A DNA stretch of 56,959 nucleotides. Source: Phycisphaerales bacterium. Its GTDB lineage: Bacteria; Planctomycetota; Phycisphaerae; Phycisphaerales; UBA1924. Numbering within the stretch: the stretch's first letter is position 1; each line of letters starts with the position of its first letter. The notes below the pieces were generated by a model. That model was not told the DNA's origin, did not search any database, and saw nothing but the letters and a program-made list of their open reading frames with translations. Positions 23,313 through 31,891 of the stretch are shown piece by piece. Position numbers and translations under genes: made by a program. The DNA is taken from positions 1 through 56,959 of the forward strand of contig JACVCS010000015.1 of the NCBI GenBank assembly GCA_016741915.1. The letters are read 5' to 3'.

Positions 23313-25673
23313 GTGGGGCGAGCTTCTCGGGAAAAGCTGGCGAACGCCAAGCCGGAGGCGCTTGAACAAGCGCGGGCGATGATCGTTCGTGCTCGGCGTG
23401 AGGGCCTGAGTTTGCAGGCCATCGCCGAACTGCTGACTCAGCGGGGCATCCATACCAACCGTTACGCGGTGGATCGATTCTGCAAAAAGCACGCGATCCC
23501 ATACTCTCCGCAGGCAGTGGAGATTGCAACCGAATCACCTTCCGCGCCACGAGCGACACCAACCCCTACGCAGGTGGAGAGCAAATCCCTTACGAATGAA
23601 GATCGAGAGCCGGTCTACGAGTCATTCCCGCTGAGTGGGCTGGGTGCCGAAGCAACCCCGGCGGCGGAACCGTCGCCCACTGGCCGATCCGACCTCGCAG
23701 AACCACCGCGTCAGGTTCGCCCGAACGCGGCGATGGAACTGGTCTTCACGGTTCACGTACCGAGTCCGCCGGTGATGACGACCACGATCGCACCGCCCCA
23801 GGCTTCGTCGGAGGAGATCACCATCGCGCGTGTACTCGCGGAGATGACCCCGATCGCGGAACGGATCGAAGCCGCGCGAGTGGCGGGAGATGGCAACGCC
23901 CTTCAAACTGCTCTGCATCAATCCGCGGTATGGCTCGAATCGATCGCGTCCCGCGTGCCGGAGTTTGTCCGAGATCGGGTCCGGCAGGCCCTCGAAGAGA
24001 CCTACGCGATCCAGCTTGGTTCCTGTATTGCACCGGCAACTCCCGCCCCTGACCCGTCAGCACGACCTTCACAGCACGTTGCGGGCATGGGTAGTTCTTC
24101 GCTCGAACCACCACCTCTCTTCACGCCGCTGCCCCGGGCCCCGGTCTGGACGCTGGATCTGCCGCTGCTTACGTTCAATGACGGCGCGGACGAATGGACC
24201 CTTCAGGACGCATGCGAAGGCACCTTCATCGTCGGGGCCACCGGCAGCGGCAAGACGAGCGGAAGCGGTTCCCTGTTGGCCCGTTCATTCCTCTCCAGCG
24301 GCTTCGGCGGGTTGGTGCTCACCGTCAAACCCGACGAACGCCAGCTCTGGGAGAAGTATGCCCGCGACTGCGGGCGCGCCGAGCAACTCTGCATCGTCGA
24401 GCCGGGTGGAAACCTTCGGTTCAACTTCCTGGACTACGAAGCCCGCCGCGGCGGTGGGGGAGGTGGCGGCGGTGGGGGAGGTAGCAAGCAGAATCTCACC
24501 GGTGGCGGCGGGCTGATCGAGAACCTCGTCAGCCTCTTCCACGCGGTGATGGAAGCCCACGATCACCACGCGGGAACACGTGGGACCAGCAGCGGCGATG
24601 GATTCTGGCTGCACGCGGGGAAGCAACTGCTCCGCAACGTCTTCCGCGTGTTGGTCCACGCACGCGAGCGACTGTCGCTCGATGATCTCCGCGTCTTTGT
24701 CACCGAAGCCCCGCAGCATGAGTCGGATGCCGCGGATGGACACTGGAAACGCACCGAGCACTTTGGCCCCTGGCTGGACAGGGCTATGCAGAGGGTCAAA
24801 GGCACCCCCGACGCTCGGGTCATCGACGAAGCACGTCGCTACTGGCTCAGCGAGTTCCCGGCCCTCGCCCCCAACACCCGCTCGTGCCTCGTGACCGCAC
24901 TCACCGCGATGGCCGACGCCTTTGTCGAGCCCGTGCTGCACGAGCTGCTCTGCACCGATACCACCATCACGCCCGAGGCGGTGATGGACGGAGCGGTCAT
25001 TGTCATCGATCTACCGATCAAGTCGTACAAGTCCGTTGGGCTCTTTGCGCAGGTGATCTGGAAGCACGTTTTTCAAGAGACCATCGAAAGCCGAACGGAC
25101 CCGAACGATCCGACCCGGCGCCCGGTCTTCCTGTGGGTTGATGAAGCCCAGTTCTTCCGGTCGCCGGGAGATGTGCTCTTCCAGTCCACCGCGCGGAGTT
25201 CGCGGTGCGCGACGGTCTACCTTACGCAGAACCTGCCCGGCTTCGCGGCCGGTGGCGGCGGCGGTGGAAGCCGCGGCGGTTCGATCGATACCGAGACCGC
25301 CGGGCTCCTCGGGTCGCTGTGCACCAAGATCATCCACGCAAGCAACGACCCCGCGACAAACGCTTGGGCCGCGGAGCAGATCGGCAAGTCCACGCACTAC
25401 AAGGCGAGTGTTTCCAGCGGCGGCGCACGCGAGAACGACAACCAAAGCCAAAGCGGATGGGTGCTGCTCGACCTCTTCCGTCCGCGGCCGGCGGCACACA
25501 TCAACACAAGCTCCGCCATCGAGTTCGACGTGCAACCGAGCGAGTTCACTCAGCTTCGCACGGGCTCGGCGAAGTACAACGGGTTCGTCGATGCGTACGT
25601 CGTCAAAGCCGGAACCAAGTTCTCGAACGGGAAGCACTACTTCAAGGGCACTTTCGCGCAGGAGTATGTTTGA
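23313..25673 (+). CDS. Type IV coupling protein (VirD4/TraD-like ATPase) with N-terminal HTH-like extension
   Basis: 786 aa; GTG 23313 is chosen because GGAGG lies eight bases upstream. Residues 1-60 resemble a recombinase-type helix-turn-helix (LSLQAIAELLTQRGIHTNRY), followed by a Pro/Thr-rich linker. The motor begins near 300: Walker A IVGATGSGKTSGSGS, Walker B VFLWVDEAQFF, and a conserved SSRCATVYLTQNLPG as in TraG/TraD proteins that pump relaxase-DNA to the channel. It contains an 11-glycine run near residue 381-391 and a second Gly-rich loop near 647. No N-terminal transmembrane helices are visible, unlike classical VirD4, so it may be soluble. It overlaps the next gene by one base in TGATG. 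Confidence 0.87.
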   Translation: MGRASREKLANAKPEALEQARAMIVRARREGLSLQAIAELLTQRGIHTNRYAVDRFCKKHAIPYSPQAVEIATESPSAPRATPTPTQVESKSLTNEDREPVYESFPLSGLGAEATPAAEPSPTGRSDLAEPPRQVRPNAAMELVFTVHVPSPPVMTTTIAPPQASSEEITIARVLAEMTPIAERIEAARVAGDGNALQTALHQSAVWLESIASRVPEFVRDRVRQALEETYAIQLGSCIAPATPAPDPSARPSQHVAGMGSSSLEPPPLFTPLPRAPVWTLDLPLLTFNDGADEWTLQDACEGTFIVGATGSGKTSGSGSLLARSFLSSGFGGLVLTVKPDERQLWEKYARDCGRAEQLCIVEPGGNLRFNFLDYEARRGGGGGGGGGGGSKQNLTGGGGLIENLVSLFHAVMEAHDHHAGTRGTSSGDGFWLHAGKQLLRNVFRVLVHARERLSLDDLRVFVTEAPQHESDAADGHWKRTEHFGPWLDRAMQRVKGTPDARVIDEARRYWLSEFPALAPNTRSCLVTALTAMADAFVEPVLHELLCTDTTITPEAVMDGAVIVIDLPIKSYKSVGLFAQVIWKHVFQETIESRTDPNDPTRRPVFLWVDEAQFFRSPGDVLFQSTARSSRCATVYLTQNLPGFAAGGGGGGSRGGSIDTETAGLLGSLCTKIIHASNDPATNAWAAEQIGKSTHYKASVSSGGARENDNQSQSGWVLLDLFRPRPAAHINTSSAIEFDVQPSEFTQLRTGSAKYNGFVDAYVVKAGTKFSNGKHYFKGTFAQEYV

Positions 25674-26476
25674 TGGACATTCAACTCGGCAAGGCGGTGG
25701 ATGATGGAACGCGCATCGGGCGCATATTTGCCTCCGTGTTCTTCTTGCTGGTCCGTCCGATCATCCTGACGACGCGCGTGATGCTGCGGAAGGATCTGGG
25801 AGAGCGGTATGTAAGCCAACAGAATGCGCTGGTTGGTGCGCTGTTGATCGCCGCCGGGATGTGGCTGACTGCCGCGATCCCGGTGACGACCGAGGTCGTG
25901 GGGCAGAATGAGTGGGGGAGTTCGGTCCGATTGCTCGTTCGTGAAGACCGCTCGACGGTCAGCTACATCATCGGCAGCGTTTGGCTGGTGATGTACGCCG
26001 CCGCCCTCCTCGATCACCGAGTCCGAGTGCGGCGTCGGTATGCGAACGGCGTGCGGTGGCATTCCCGGTGTGCTGGCGTTCCGCGGCTTTCAGGTACAGG
26101 TGAGTGGGCGATGATCGTGGCTCTTGGTGGCTTGGCGTACCTAGGGTTTTACTTTCACTTGCCGTTCTTCGCAGCATTGCTGACGGCTTCACTGGTGCTT
26201 GCACTGGCCGAAGATGGTCATGCCGCGATGGAGTTCTGGAACCGCGTGCTTGATGCGGTTGATGGCGAGATCGAGGCGGAGAACCTCGGCAAAGCGGTGA
26301 AGGACTGCCTGTCGCCCGATCGCGTTGAGGGCGTTCATGCGCCAACACCGGCATACGTCAAGGACGAGTATCGGCGACGGATCGCCGACATTATCCACAC
26401 TGATCAAGCGGTTATATTGACGCTCGCAACGGTGTCCAGTGCCAGCACAACGACAGAACACGGATCAATCGCATAA
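25673..26476 (+). CDS. Integral membrane protein of the mobilization operon
   Basis: 267 aa, starting at the ATG that overlaps the coupling-protein stop. Hydrophobic segments near residues 17-35 (ASVFFLLVRPIILT), 55-72, 100-118, and a pair around 145-180 (MIVALGGLAYLGFYFHLPFFAALLTASLVLAL), then a soluble acidic tail. The family is unknown to me. Translational coupling to the ATPase suggests that it supplies the membrane anchor the coupling protein lacks, an inference from context. GC content is like the conjugation genes and drops sharply right after this gene. Confidence 0.65.
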   Translation: MDIQLGKAVDDGTRIGRIFASVFFLLVRPIILTTRVMLRKDLGERYVSQQNALVGALLIAAGMWLTAAIPVTTEVVGQNEWGSSVRLLVREDRSTVSYIIGSVWLVMYAAALLDHRVRVRRRYANGVRWHSRCAGVPRLSGTGEWAMIVALGGLAYLGFYFHLPFFAALLTASLVLALAEDGHAAMEFWNRVLDAVDGEIEAENLGKAVKDCLSPDRVEGVHAPTPAYVKDEYRRRIADIIHTDQAVILTLATVSSASTTTEHGSIA

Positions 26477-26512
26477 TCAGCAAGTCACCACAGCTTTCTT
26501 TTTGAGGATACT

Positions 26513-27655
26513 ATGAATACATATGCATTTGCTATCGCGCCGTATAGGAATGCAAAAATATTTCTTTCTCACAGATGTGCCGACCATCGGTACTCGGATT
26601 ATATATTTAAGCATATTAACGAACACTTCAATGTGTACTATTCTTGTGCTGGCAGCATGAATTTTGATGACAATCTGATACCAGCCCAAGAAATCAGTTC
26701 ATCTGATTTATTCATATTCTTGGCAAGTCCCCAATCGTTGGCCGATACATCACTATCAAATAGCGAATTCACGATTGCATACAATCAACGAATTAAGAAG
26801 CGGCGACCTCTTGCAATAATAAGGCTCGAAAATTGCGAGCTGCCAGATTTTATTACTCCATATTATTTTGAAACAATGCAATGGCGAAGCAGGCGCAAAG
26901 ACGTCGACAAAATCATGGACGGGATTAAGAAAAAACTCGACAAATCATTCAGCATTTCGACGATTCAGAAAGAGGGGGTTCAGATATTCGTATCTGAAAT
27001 GCGCCCAGATGAGTTGGTTGATCGTCTCATTTCTCGAGATAGTCGAGGTGTATTTTTTATTAGCTCTGCGTTCAGAGCGGTCGAAATGGGGCGGCTGATT
27101 AAATATATTAATCAATCTGCGGCGGATACAAAAAGAGCCGTAGTGAACAATCTTATTGATATTTTTATGCATGACAGTACGGAGATGGCGATGGCGCGGC
27201 AAAATGCAATTTTTATGCTCGGCAAATTGCTCCCCGCCGACCAGATGCCCGTGCGAGATTTACAGAAACGCATGCCTAGTCACGAGACCCCTTTCGTTTT
27301 TCGTGGTTTTCATGTGGGCATTTCCTTTTCCGATATTGATCCTATGATTGCCTATGCCAAGAATCTCGCTTTTTCCCCCAATCCTGAATGGGATACACAG
27401 CGTGTCGTTAATATGAATTATCATTCAATCTATTATGGAAGTACTGAGGGTGCGAGAGAAGATTTGCGTTCGTCTATTCGCAATCTGACTCATAATAATC
27501 TCCTTTCACTTAACGTTGTAACCCTTGGACACATTGGCAATTCCAAGATGGACGCAGAAATTCTTGGAATGCAACGGTCGTCGCTAGAAATGCGTGGCGT
27601 CGACAGGGTGATAATCGATAATTCAATTAGATTGATCAATAATAGAATAATGTGA
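26513..27655 (+). CDS. TIR-domain protein
   Basis: 380 aa, preceded by TGAGG seven bases before ATG. Residues 13-112 form a TIR fold: KIFLSHRCADH (strand A and BB-loop start), SDLFIFLASPQSL, SNSEFTIAY and RRPLAIIRL. E85 in SNSEF occupies the place of the catalytic glutamate of NAD-cleaving TIR enzymes. The remaining roughly 260 residues include HEAT-like helical pairs (VNNLIDIFMHDSTEMAMARQNAIFMLGKLL) without an ATPase motif. Prokaryotic TIR effectors deplete NAD or make cyclic ADP-ribose signals on phage attack; that this one does so is inferred. The gene is clearly AT-rich against its neighbours, indicating recent acquisition, and heads a three-gene packed cluster. Confidence 0.85.
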   Translation: MNTYAFAIAPYRNAKIFLSHRCADHRYSDYIFKHINEHFNVYYSCAGSMNFDDNLIPAQEISSSDLFIFLASPQSLADTSLSNSEFTIAYNQRIKKRRPLAIIRLENCELPDFITPYYFETMQWRSRRKDVDKIMDGIKKKLDKSFSISTIQKEGVQIFVSEMRPDELVDRLISRDSRGVFFISSAFRAVEMGRLIKYINQSAADTKRAVVNNLIDIFMHDSTEMAMARQNAIFMLGKLLPADQMPVRDLQKRMPSHETPFVFRGFHVGISFSDIDPMIAYAKNLAFSPNPEWDTQRVVNMNYHSIYYGSTEGAREDLRSSIRNLTHNNLLSLNVVTLGHIGNSKMDAEILGMQRSSLEMRGVDRVIIDNSIRLINNRIM

Positions 27656-27676
27656 ATAATGACAATGGAGAAATGT

Positions 27677-28219
27677 ATGAATACAGAGAAAATTCTTGAT
27701 TATTATTGCGGCATAGAGCGTCTTAAACAGACCCGTAGAAAGGGCTGGGAAATTCATCGTGTCCCAAATGTTGAATCCGTGGCCGATCACGTGTTTGGAG
27801 TTATGTCACTATCGTTGCTGTTTGCGGCGAAACGCAAGATGAACATTGCTGATGTCCTGGTTATTGGGTTGATTCACGAAGTATGCGAAATTGCTCTTGG
27901 CGACATAACTCCGCATGACGGTGTATCTGAATCGGACAAGCAAAAAGCAGAGGAATCTGCTGCTCGTAGTTTTTTAGAGAAGATTGATCCGACAGGGCAT
28001 TATTTTGAACTCTGGATGGACTTTGAGCATCAACGCACGCCCGAAGGGAAATTAGTTAAGAATGTAGACCGACTCGAGATGGTGTGCCAAGCGTTCGTTT
28101 ATGAAAACAGACATGATATGAGACTTGATGAATTTTATGAATATGTTAAAAAACGTGTAAATGATCCTGAGCTAATTGCGCACGTAGCCTCAGTAATCGA
28201 ACATCGCGAGAAGAAATGA
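27677..28219 (+). CDS. HD-domain phosphohydrolase-like protein (YfbR/HDDC2 type)
   Basis: 180 aa from ATG 27677, which has GGAG six bases upstream; an ATG at 27659 would add six residues. Family marks are LKQTRRKGW, VPNVESVADH (H38), LIHEVCEIALGD (H67-E68, E71, D76) and NVDRLEM (D131). YfbR/HDDC2 enzymes dephosphorylate deoxynucleoside 5'-monophosphates with a divalent metal held by H, HD and D. Here the HD doublet reads HE, which may alter metal choice or activity. The gene lies 21 bases after the TIR gene and overlaps the next by four, with the same AT-rich composition. It may process a nucleotide made or consumed by the TIR protein, or deplete nucleotides; both are inference. Confidence 0.85.
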   Translation: MNTEKILDYYCGIERLKQTRRKGWEIHRVPNVESVADHVFGVMSLSLLFAAKRKMNIADVLVIGLIHEVCEIALGDITPHDGVSESDKQKAEESAARSFLEKIDPTGHYFELWMDFEHQRTPEGKLVKNVDRLEMVCQAFVYENRHDMRLDEFYEYVKKRVNDPELIAHVASVIEHREKK

Positions 28220-28812
28220 TCAAATGCCTCCTTGAGGAGTACCGTCAGCTCTACACGTTGGTGGCCTACCGTCTGAACGCGCTTGACCAGCGCATCCCGA
28301 TCACGACGGCGATTCTCTCCACGGTCCTGGTGAGCGTCATCGCTCTGCCGCCTCTCCTGCAGGGTGTGCTGCTCGTCGGGCTGCCGCCTCTCCTGCAGGG
28401 TGTGCTGCTCGTCGGGCTGCCGCCTTCGCTCGTTTGGCTTGTCCGTACCACCGCCAACCACGCCCGATCACTCGAAGACGCTCTCCGCCGCATAGACCAA
28501 ATCGAACGCGAGGTCAACGCCGAAGTCGGCCGCCCGGCGCTGGTGTTCCAGAGTTCGCATCCCAGCCGTGGCGTTCAGGTCGGCGGTCGCACTGGCGAGG
28601 AGACGGTTCAAGCCGTCCTCGTAGCAGCGACCGTGCTTCTGTGCGGCTGCGTTCTGATCCTCAGCATTTTGACCGCGAACCCGACCGAGTATTTGCTTGC
28701 CTACTGCGTTTTCGCCTGCCTCGCCGCGTTTGGCTTCATTGCGACGCATCGACAACTCCGCACATATCGCTACGAACCTCGCTCAACCGAGAACCAGATC
28801 GAATCGAAGTAG
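28216..28812 (+). CDS. Small membrane protein, third gene of the TIR-HD cluster
   Basis: 198 aa, overlapping the HD gene by four bases (ATGA), so translation is coupled. There are hydrophobic segments near residues 28-75 (two close helices or a re-entrant hairpin) and near 130-175 (VLVAATVLLCGCVLILSIL and YLLAYCVFACLAAFGF), with a charged helical middle (HARSLEDALRRIDQIEREVNAEVG). The first membrane part holds two identical 12-residue copies of LPPLLQGVLLVG from a 36-bp tandem duplication. GC returns to the element average here, so this gene may be older than the TIR-HD insertion or a retained neighbour. Two membrane segments around a coiled middle resemble effector or anchor subunits, but no family is recognised. 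Confidence 0.6.
   Translation: MIKCLLEEYRQLYTLVAYRLNALDQRIPITTAILSTVLVSVIALPPLLQGVLLVGLPPLLQGVLLVGLPPSLVWLVRTTANHARSLEDALRRIDQIEREVNAEVGRPALVFQSSHPSRGVQVGGRTGEETVQAVLVAATVLLCGCVLILSILTANPTEYLLAYCVFACLAAFGFIATHRQLRTYRYEPRSTENQIESK
28345..28416 (+). repeat. Perfect 36-bp tandem duplication
   Basis: Two exact 36-bp copies (28345-28380 and 28381-28416) plus a partial third start (ctgccgcct), inside the membrane-protein gene. In frame, each adds 12 residues to a hydrophobic stretch. Confidence 0.95.
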
Positions 28813-28841
28813 CTCGCATTGTGTGAACAGGCAGAATCAGG

Positions 28842-29600
28842 TCACACCAACGGCGGAATGGCCTTCCCTTCCCACCATTTCCGGCGCGGCTGCGCACCGA
28901 TCACGCTCCACGCTGGATCACACGCCACACGCGGGTTCGCGTCGGTTGGATGCTCCTGGGCAACCCACCGTACCTTCGGCAGCCGGTACTGGCGCGTGTC
29001 ATCGAAAGGCAGGAAGGGCAACTGGCACGAGAGAAGTACCATCGGCTCCTGCTCGGTGCTGAAGGTGTGGACCACGCCGCGGCTGAAGAGAAAAACATCC
29101 CGTTCCCGGGCCGGGATGGACCGTACCCGTGTGCCGGTGAATGACTCGATCGGCACGTCGGTGACGTGGAAGTACCCCCGGCCGCTCCGCACGATGATCA
29201 GCCGATCGGAGTGGTCATGCACGTGCATCGGCAGGTCGCGAGCGCCCGCGGCCCATCGGAGTTTGGCGACACCGGTCTCGCAGCGCTTGCCGAGAAGCTC
29301 GCTCGCGATCCAGACGGCCCCGCTTACCAGCTCGCTTCCCTCGAACGGTGTGGCCAGTTCACGCGGATGGTCCCGTTCCAAGGCATCGAAGAGAGCCGAC
29401 GAGGAAACGCCCCGCCCGGTTCCCCGCAGACGCCCCAATAGCGCTACCGGCTGGCCGCACGCGGTCTTCTGCATAGACGCCGCCGCAGCCTCGGCCATGT
29501 GTACCAACCCCGCGAGTACGCGGGTGCCGAGCGGCTGCGCCGACTCGGGCAGTTCGAGGGTCAATGTACCGAGCGATACACCGGTGCCTGGGGAGAGCAT
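28842..29600 (-). CDS. Cupin-domain protein
   Basis: 252 aa; ATG 29600 is chosen because AGGAGG lies seven bases upstream. The C-terminal half is a cupin barrel: PMHVHDHSDRLIIVRSGRGYF carries the first-motif histidines and DVFLFSRGVVHTFS the second-motif histidine. The usual Glu of motif 1 is Asp-like here. The N-terminal half is Ala- and Leu-rich without a clear DNA-binding motif. Single-domain cupins bind a metal or small ligand. The gene is divergent from an XRE regulator across a 71-base gap with a perfect operator-like palindrome, so it is probably that regulator's target. It is tail to tail with the membrane-protein gene, leaving 29 bases between. Confidence 0.72.
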   Translation of the reverse strand: MLSPGTGVSLGTLTLELPESAQPLGTRVLAGLVHMAEAAAASMQKTACGQPVALLGRLRGTGRGVSSSALFDALERDHPRELATPFEGSELVSGAVWIASELLGKRCETGVAKLRWAAGARDLPMHVHDHSDRLIIVRSGRGYFHVTDVPIESFTGTRVRSIPARERDVFLFSRGVVHTFSTEQEPMVLLSCQLPFLPFDDTRQYRLPKVRWVAQEHPTDANPRVACDPAWSVIGAQPRRKWWEGKAIPPLV

Positions 29601-29626
29601 GGAAACACCTCCTGAGCGCCACATAG

Positions 29627-29643
29627 TAGTCAATCTTTGACTA
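29627..29643. promoter_or_regulatory. Operator-like palindrome between cupin and XRE genes
   Basis: A perfect 7-3-7 inverted repeat, TAGTCAA-TCT-TTGACTA. A further related half-site, TGACTAG, follows at about 29653-29659. It lies between divergent starts, the usual place for an XRE-family operator controlling both genes. Confidence 0.65.
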
Positions 29644-29671
29644 GTAGCCCACTGACTAGACCGTGGGCAAC

Positions 29672-29932
29672 ATGTCCAAACAAACCAGTCGACGCCCAAC
29701 GATCTACTCGCAGCACTACCGGACGCTGCTCGCCTCACTTGTTGCGGCACGACAGTCCAAAGGGCTAACCCAAGTGAGGCTGGCTGGGCGATTGCGTATG
29801 ACCCAATCCATGCTGAGCAAGTACGAGCGCGGAGAGCTTCGCCTCGATGTACTGCAACTCCGGGATTGGTGCAAAGCCATTGGAGTGGACTTTCTGACTC
29901 TGCTCAAAGAATGGGACAAGCAGTCGAGTTGA
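29672..29932 (+). CDS. XRE-family helix-turn-helix regulator
   Basis: 86 aa from ATG 29672 (GTG 29663 is an alternative). The central part is a Cro/C1-type HTH: GLTQVRLAGRLRMTQSMLSKYERGELRLD, with the recognition helix around TQSMLSKYERG. The ending is short, with DWCKAIGVDFLTLLKEW. It probably binds the palindrome just upstream and represses itself and the divergent cupin gene. The small size and single domain are typical of regulators in mobile elements. Confidence 0.85.
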   Translation: MSKQTSRRPTIYSQHYRTLLASLVAARQSKGLTQVRLAGRLRMTQSMLSKYERGELRLDVLQLRDWCKAIGVDFLTLLKEWDKQSS

Positions 29933-29958
29933 ATCGATCGCCTTTCCCGATAACCAAA

Positions 29959-29981
29959 CCGCCGGGTGTCTCTCCCGGCGG
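29959..29981. terminator. Hairpin between convergent genes
   Basis: CCGCCGGG-7 nt-CCCGGCGG, between the convergent XRE and parB-like genes. On the minus strand it is followed by GGTTTGGTT, a weak T tract, so it could end both transcripts. Confidence 0.5.
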
Positions 29982-30013
29982 CTTGAGCGTACCTCTGTTT
30001 GATGGCTTCGATC

Positions 30014-31891
30014 TCACGCCGCCGCCGTGGCGGTCGCTAGTGACTTCGCTTTCGACCCCTTCATCACCGCCGGTACCCACGTGTTCACCCGCTCGGCGAG
30101 AGCCTGATCGTTCAAGCTCGCCGGGTCGTCCTTGGCCGTGCGGAAGAGACCGGCCAGTTCATACACGAGTTCCGACTTCTTCTTTTGCATCGCCACTTTG
30201 CCCCACGTCGGGCCTTTCAGTTCGCCGAGCAGATGGGCGAGTTGGGCTTTCGTGTAGCCGTTCAACCACGCCCTATCCGGCGTCCAGTGCGTGCGGAGCG
30301 ACACGCCAAGTTCTTCCCGCAGCAATTCCACCAGCGGGGCCAAACGGTTCGTGTGCCCGGTGATGGCCTCAACGATCAGCACGCCGAGCAGCACATCCAG
30401 TTCCTTCTCGGGTACCGTCTTCACCCGTGTGTACCCCTCGGCTTCATCGACGACCTGCGCATCCGCAAAGGGATCAATCGCCCGGCGGCGGTCCTGTTGG
30501 GCCTGATACGCCTGCGAAGCGAACCCCTCGCGTTGCTCGGCAAACCGCCCGATCCCGTTCGACCCGAACCGCACCGCCACGGCATCGATTGCGATCTTGT
30601 CGTGCAAGGCCAGCACCATGAGCCGCTTGCGGACGATCCGGTCCTTCGCCACCGCTTCACGCACCGCGATGGCCTCGTGCATGTACACCTCGGCGAGTTG
30701 CCGGTCAGAAAGATCGTCCGAAGTGGGGGGCGTGTCACGCCCGTCATTCCCGCCAACGCTCGCAACGCCGCCGGTGTTTTCGCTCTCGCTACCCGCCGTT
30801 CCCTTGCAGGGGACGCGGCATTCCTGTTGAACGCTTCCGTCTGCCGAGAGGATTAGGAAGACCGTCCCCGCCGCCTTCGTCGCCTCCGAGTACCGACCCG
30901 GATGCTCGGCAATGATCTTCGCTTCCTCGGTATCCAGTGCGTCCAGCCGTGCAGACAAGGCCCGTTCTGCCTTCTCGGTCTTGGGGCTTGATCGTTCCAG
31001 CTTGTCACGCTTCTCGCGGAGTGCTTTCATACGTTTGGTGGTCGCTTCGTCGTAGATCATCTTCGCTGCGGGCATCGTCATCAACCGATCATCAGCTACG
31101 CCGCGTGGGGCAACCACCACCTCCTTCCATCCTTCATCAATCAGCTTCTCGCGTTCGGCCTCCAGCGCCTCGGCCTGCGCTCGCATGAACGCATCGCGCG
31201 CGATCAGCATCTCACCGCCGAAGAGATCGTGCGTCACCGCACCCGGCTCCAGCGTGGTGATGTCGAATCGTGCGTGTTTGCCCTCGATCCACTCATGCTC
31301 GATGAGGGCGCGAACCTGCCGGGCATCACGCGGCTTGCCGTGCGTCTGCTTCCAAAGCTCCGCCTGCTTCGACGTTGGCACCGCCGCGAACTCCTCCGCG
31401 ATGCCAACCCCGATCTGCCCGGCCCGCATCGCCGCTTTGACCTCTTCGATCAGGTCGGCGAGGCTCATCCGCTGACGGACATACGTCTCGCTGACGCCGA
31501 ACTCGGCGGCGATGGTCTTCACGCCTTTGCAGTCCACGCTCGCCAGCCGGGCGAAAGCCTCGGCTTCGTCCAGCGGGTGCATCGGCTCACGCACAAAGTT
31601 CTCCGCAAGGCTGATCGTTGCCGCTTCATCACAGTTCACGTCGCCGCGGACGATGCACGCCACCTTGGCATTGCGGTCGCCACGATGCACGTCCCGAAGC
31701 GCCGCCAGCCTGCGGTTCCCGGCGATCACGCGGTACCCGCCCTCGTCCGTCCGTCGCACGATCAGCGGCTCCAAGAGCCCGTGGGCCCGTATCGACGCCA
31801 CCAGCCGCCGGTGGGCATCACGTTCCGGCTTCACCCGGCGGGGATTGATGCGTGAGGCGGTGAGTTCAGAGAGGTTTACTTGCACGTTCAT
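30014..31891 (-). CDS. ParB/RepB-like partition or nuclease-domain protein
   Basis: 625 aa from ATG 31891, which has AAGGAG upstream; the longer open frame is not needed. Residues 1-100 are a ParB N-terminal domain with GYRVIAGNRRLAAL (GNRR nucleotide-binding motif) and SLAENFVREPMHPLDEAEAF. A helix-turn-helix follows (IAAEFGVSETYVRQRMSL). The C-terminal 400 residues include a charged coiled region (ATTKRMKALREKRDKLER) and a part unknown to me. ParB-like proteins bind centromere-like sites and hydrolyse CTP; without a neighbouring ParA this one may act as a regulator or maintenance factor of the integrated element. No ParA gene is visible in the window. Confidence 0.85.
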   Translation of the reverse strand: MNVQVNLSELTASRINPRRVKPERDAHRRLVASIRAHGLLEPLIVRRTDEGGYRVIAGNRRLAALRDVHRGDRNAKVACIVRGDVNCDEAATISLAENFVREPMHPLDEAEAFARLASVDCKGVKTIAAEFGVSETYVRQRMSLADLIEEVKAAMRAGQIGVGIAEEFAAVPTSKQAELWKQTHGKPRDARQVRALIEHEWIEGKHARFDITTLEPGAVTHDLFGGEMLIARDAFMRAQAEALEAEREKLIDEGWKEVVVAPRGVADDRLMTMPAAKMIYDEATTKRMKALREKRDKLERSSPKTEKAERALSARLDALDTEEAKIIAEHPGRYSEATKAAGTVFLILSADGSVQQECRVPCKGTAGSESENTGGVASVGGNDGRDTPPTSDDLSDRQLAEVYMHEAIAVREAVAKDRIVRKRLMVLALHDKIAIDAVAVRFGSNGIGRFAEQREGFASQAYQAQQDRRRAIDPFADAQVVDEAEGYTRVKTVPEKELDVLLGVLIVEAITGHTNRLAPLVELLREELGVSLRTHWTPDRAWLNGYTKAQLAHLLGELKGPTWGKVAMQKKKSELVYELAGLFRTAKDDPASLNDQALAERVNTWVPAVMKGSKAKSLATATAAA

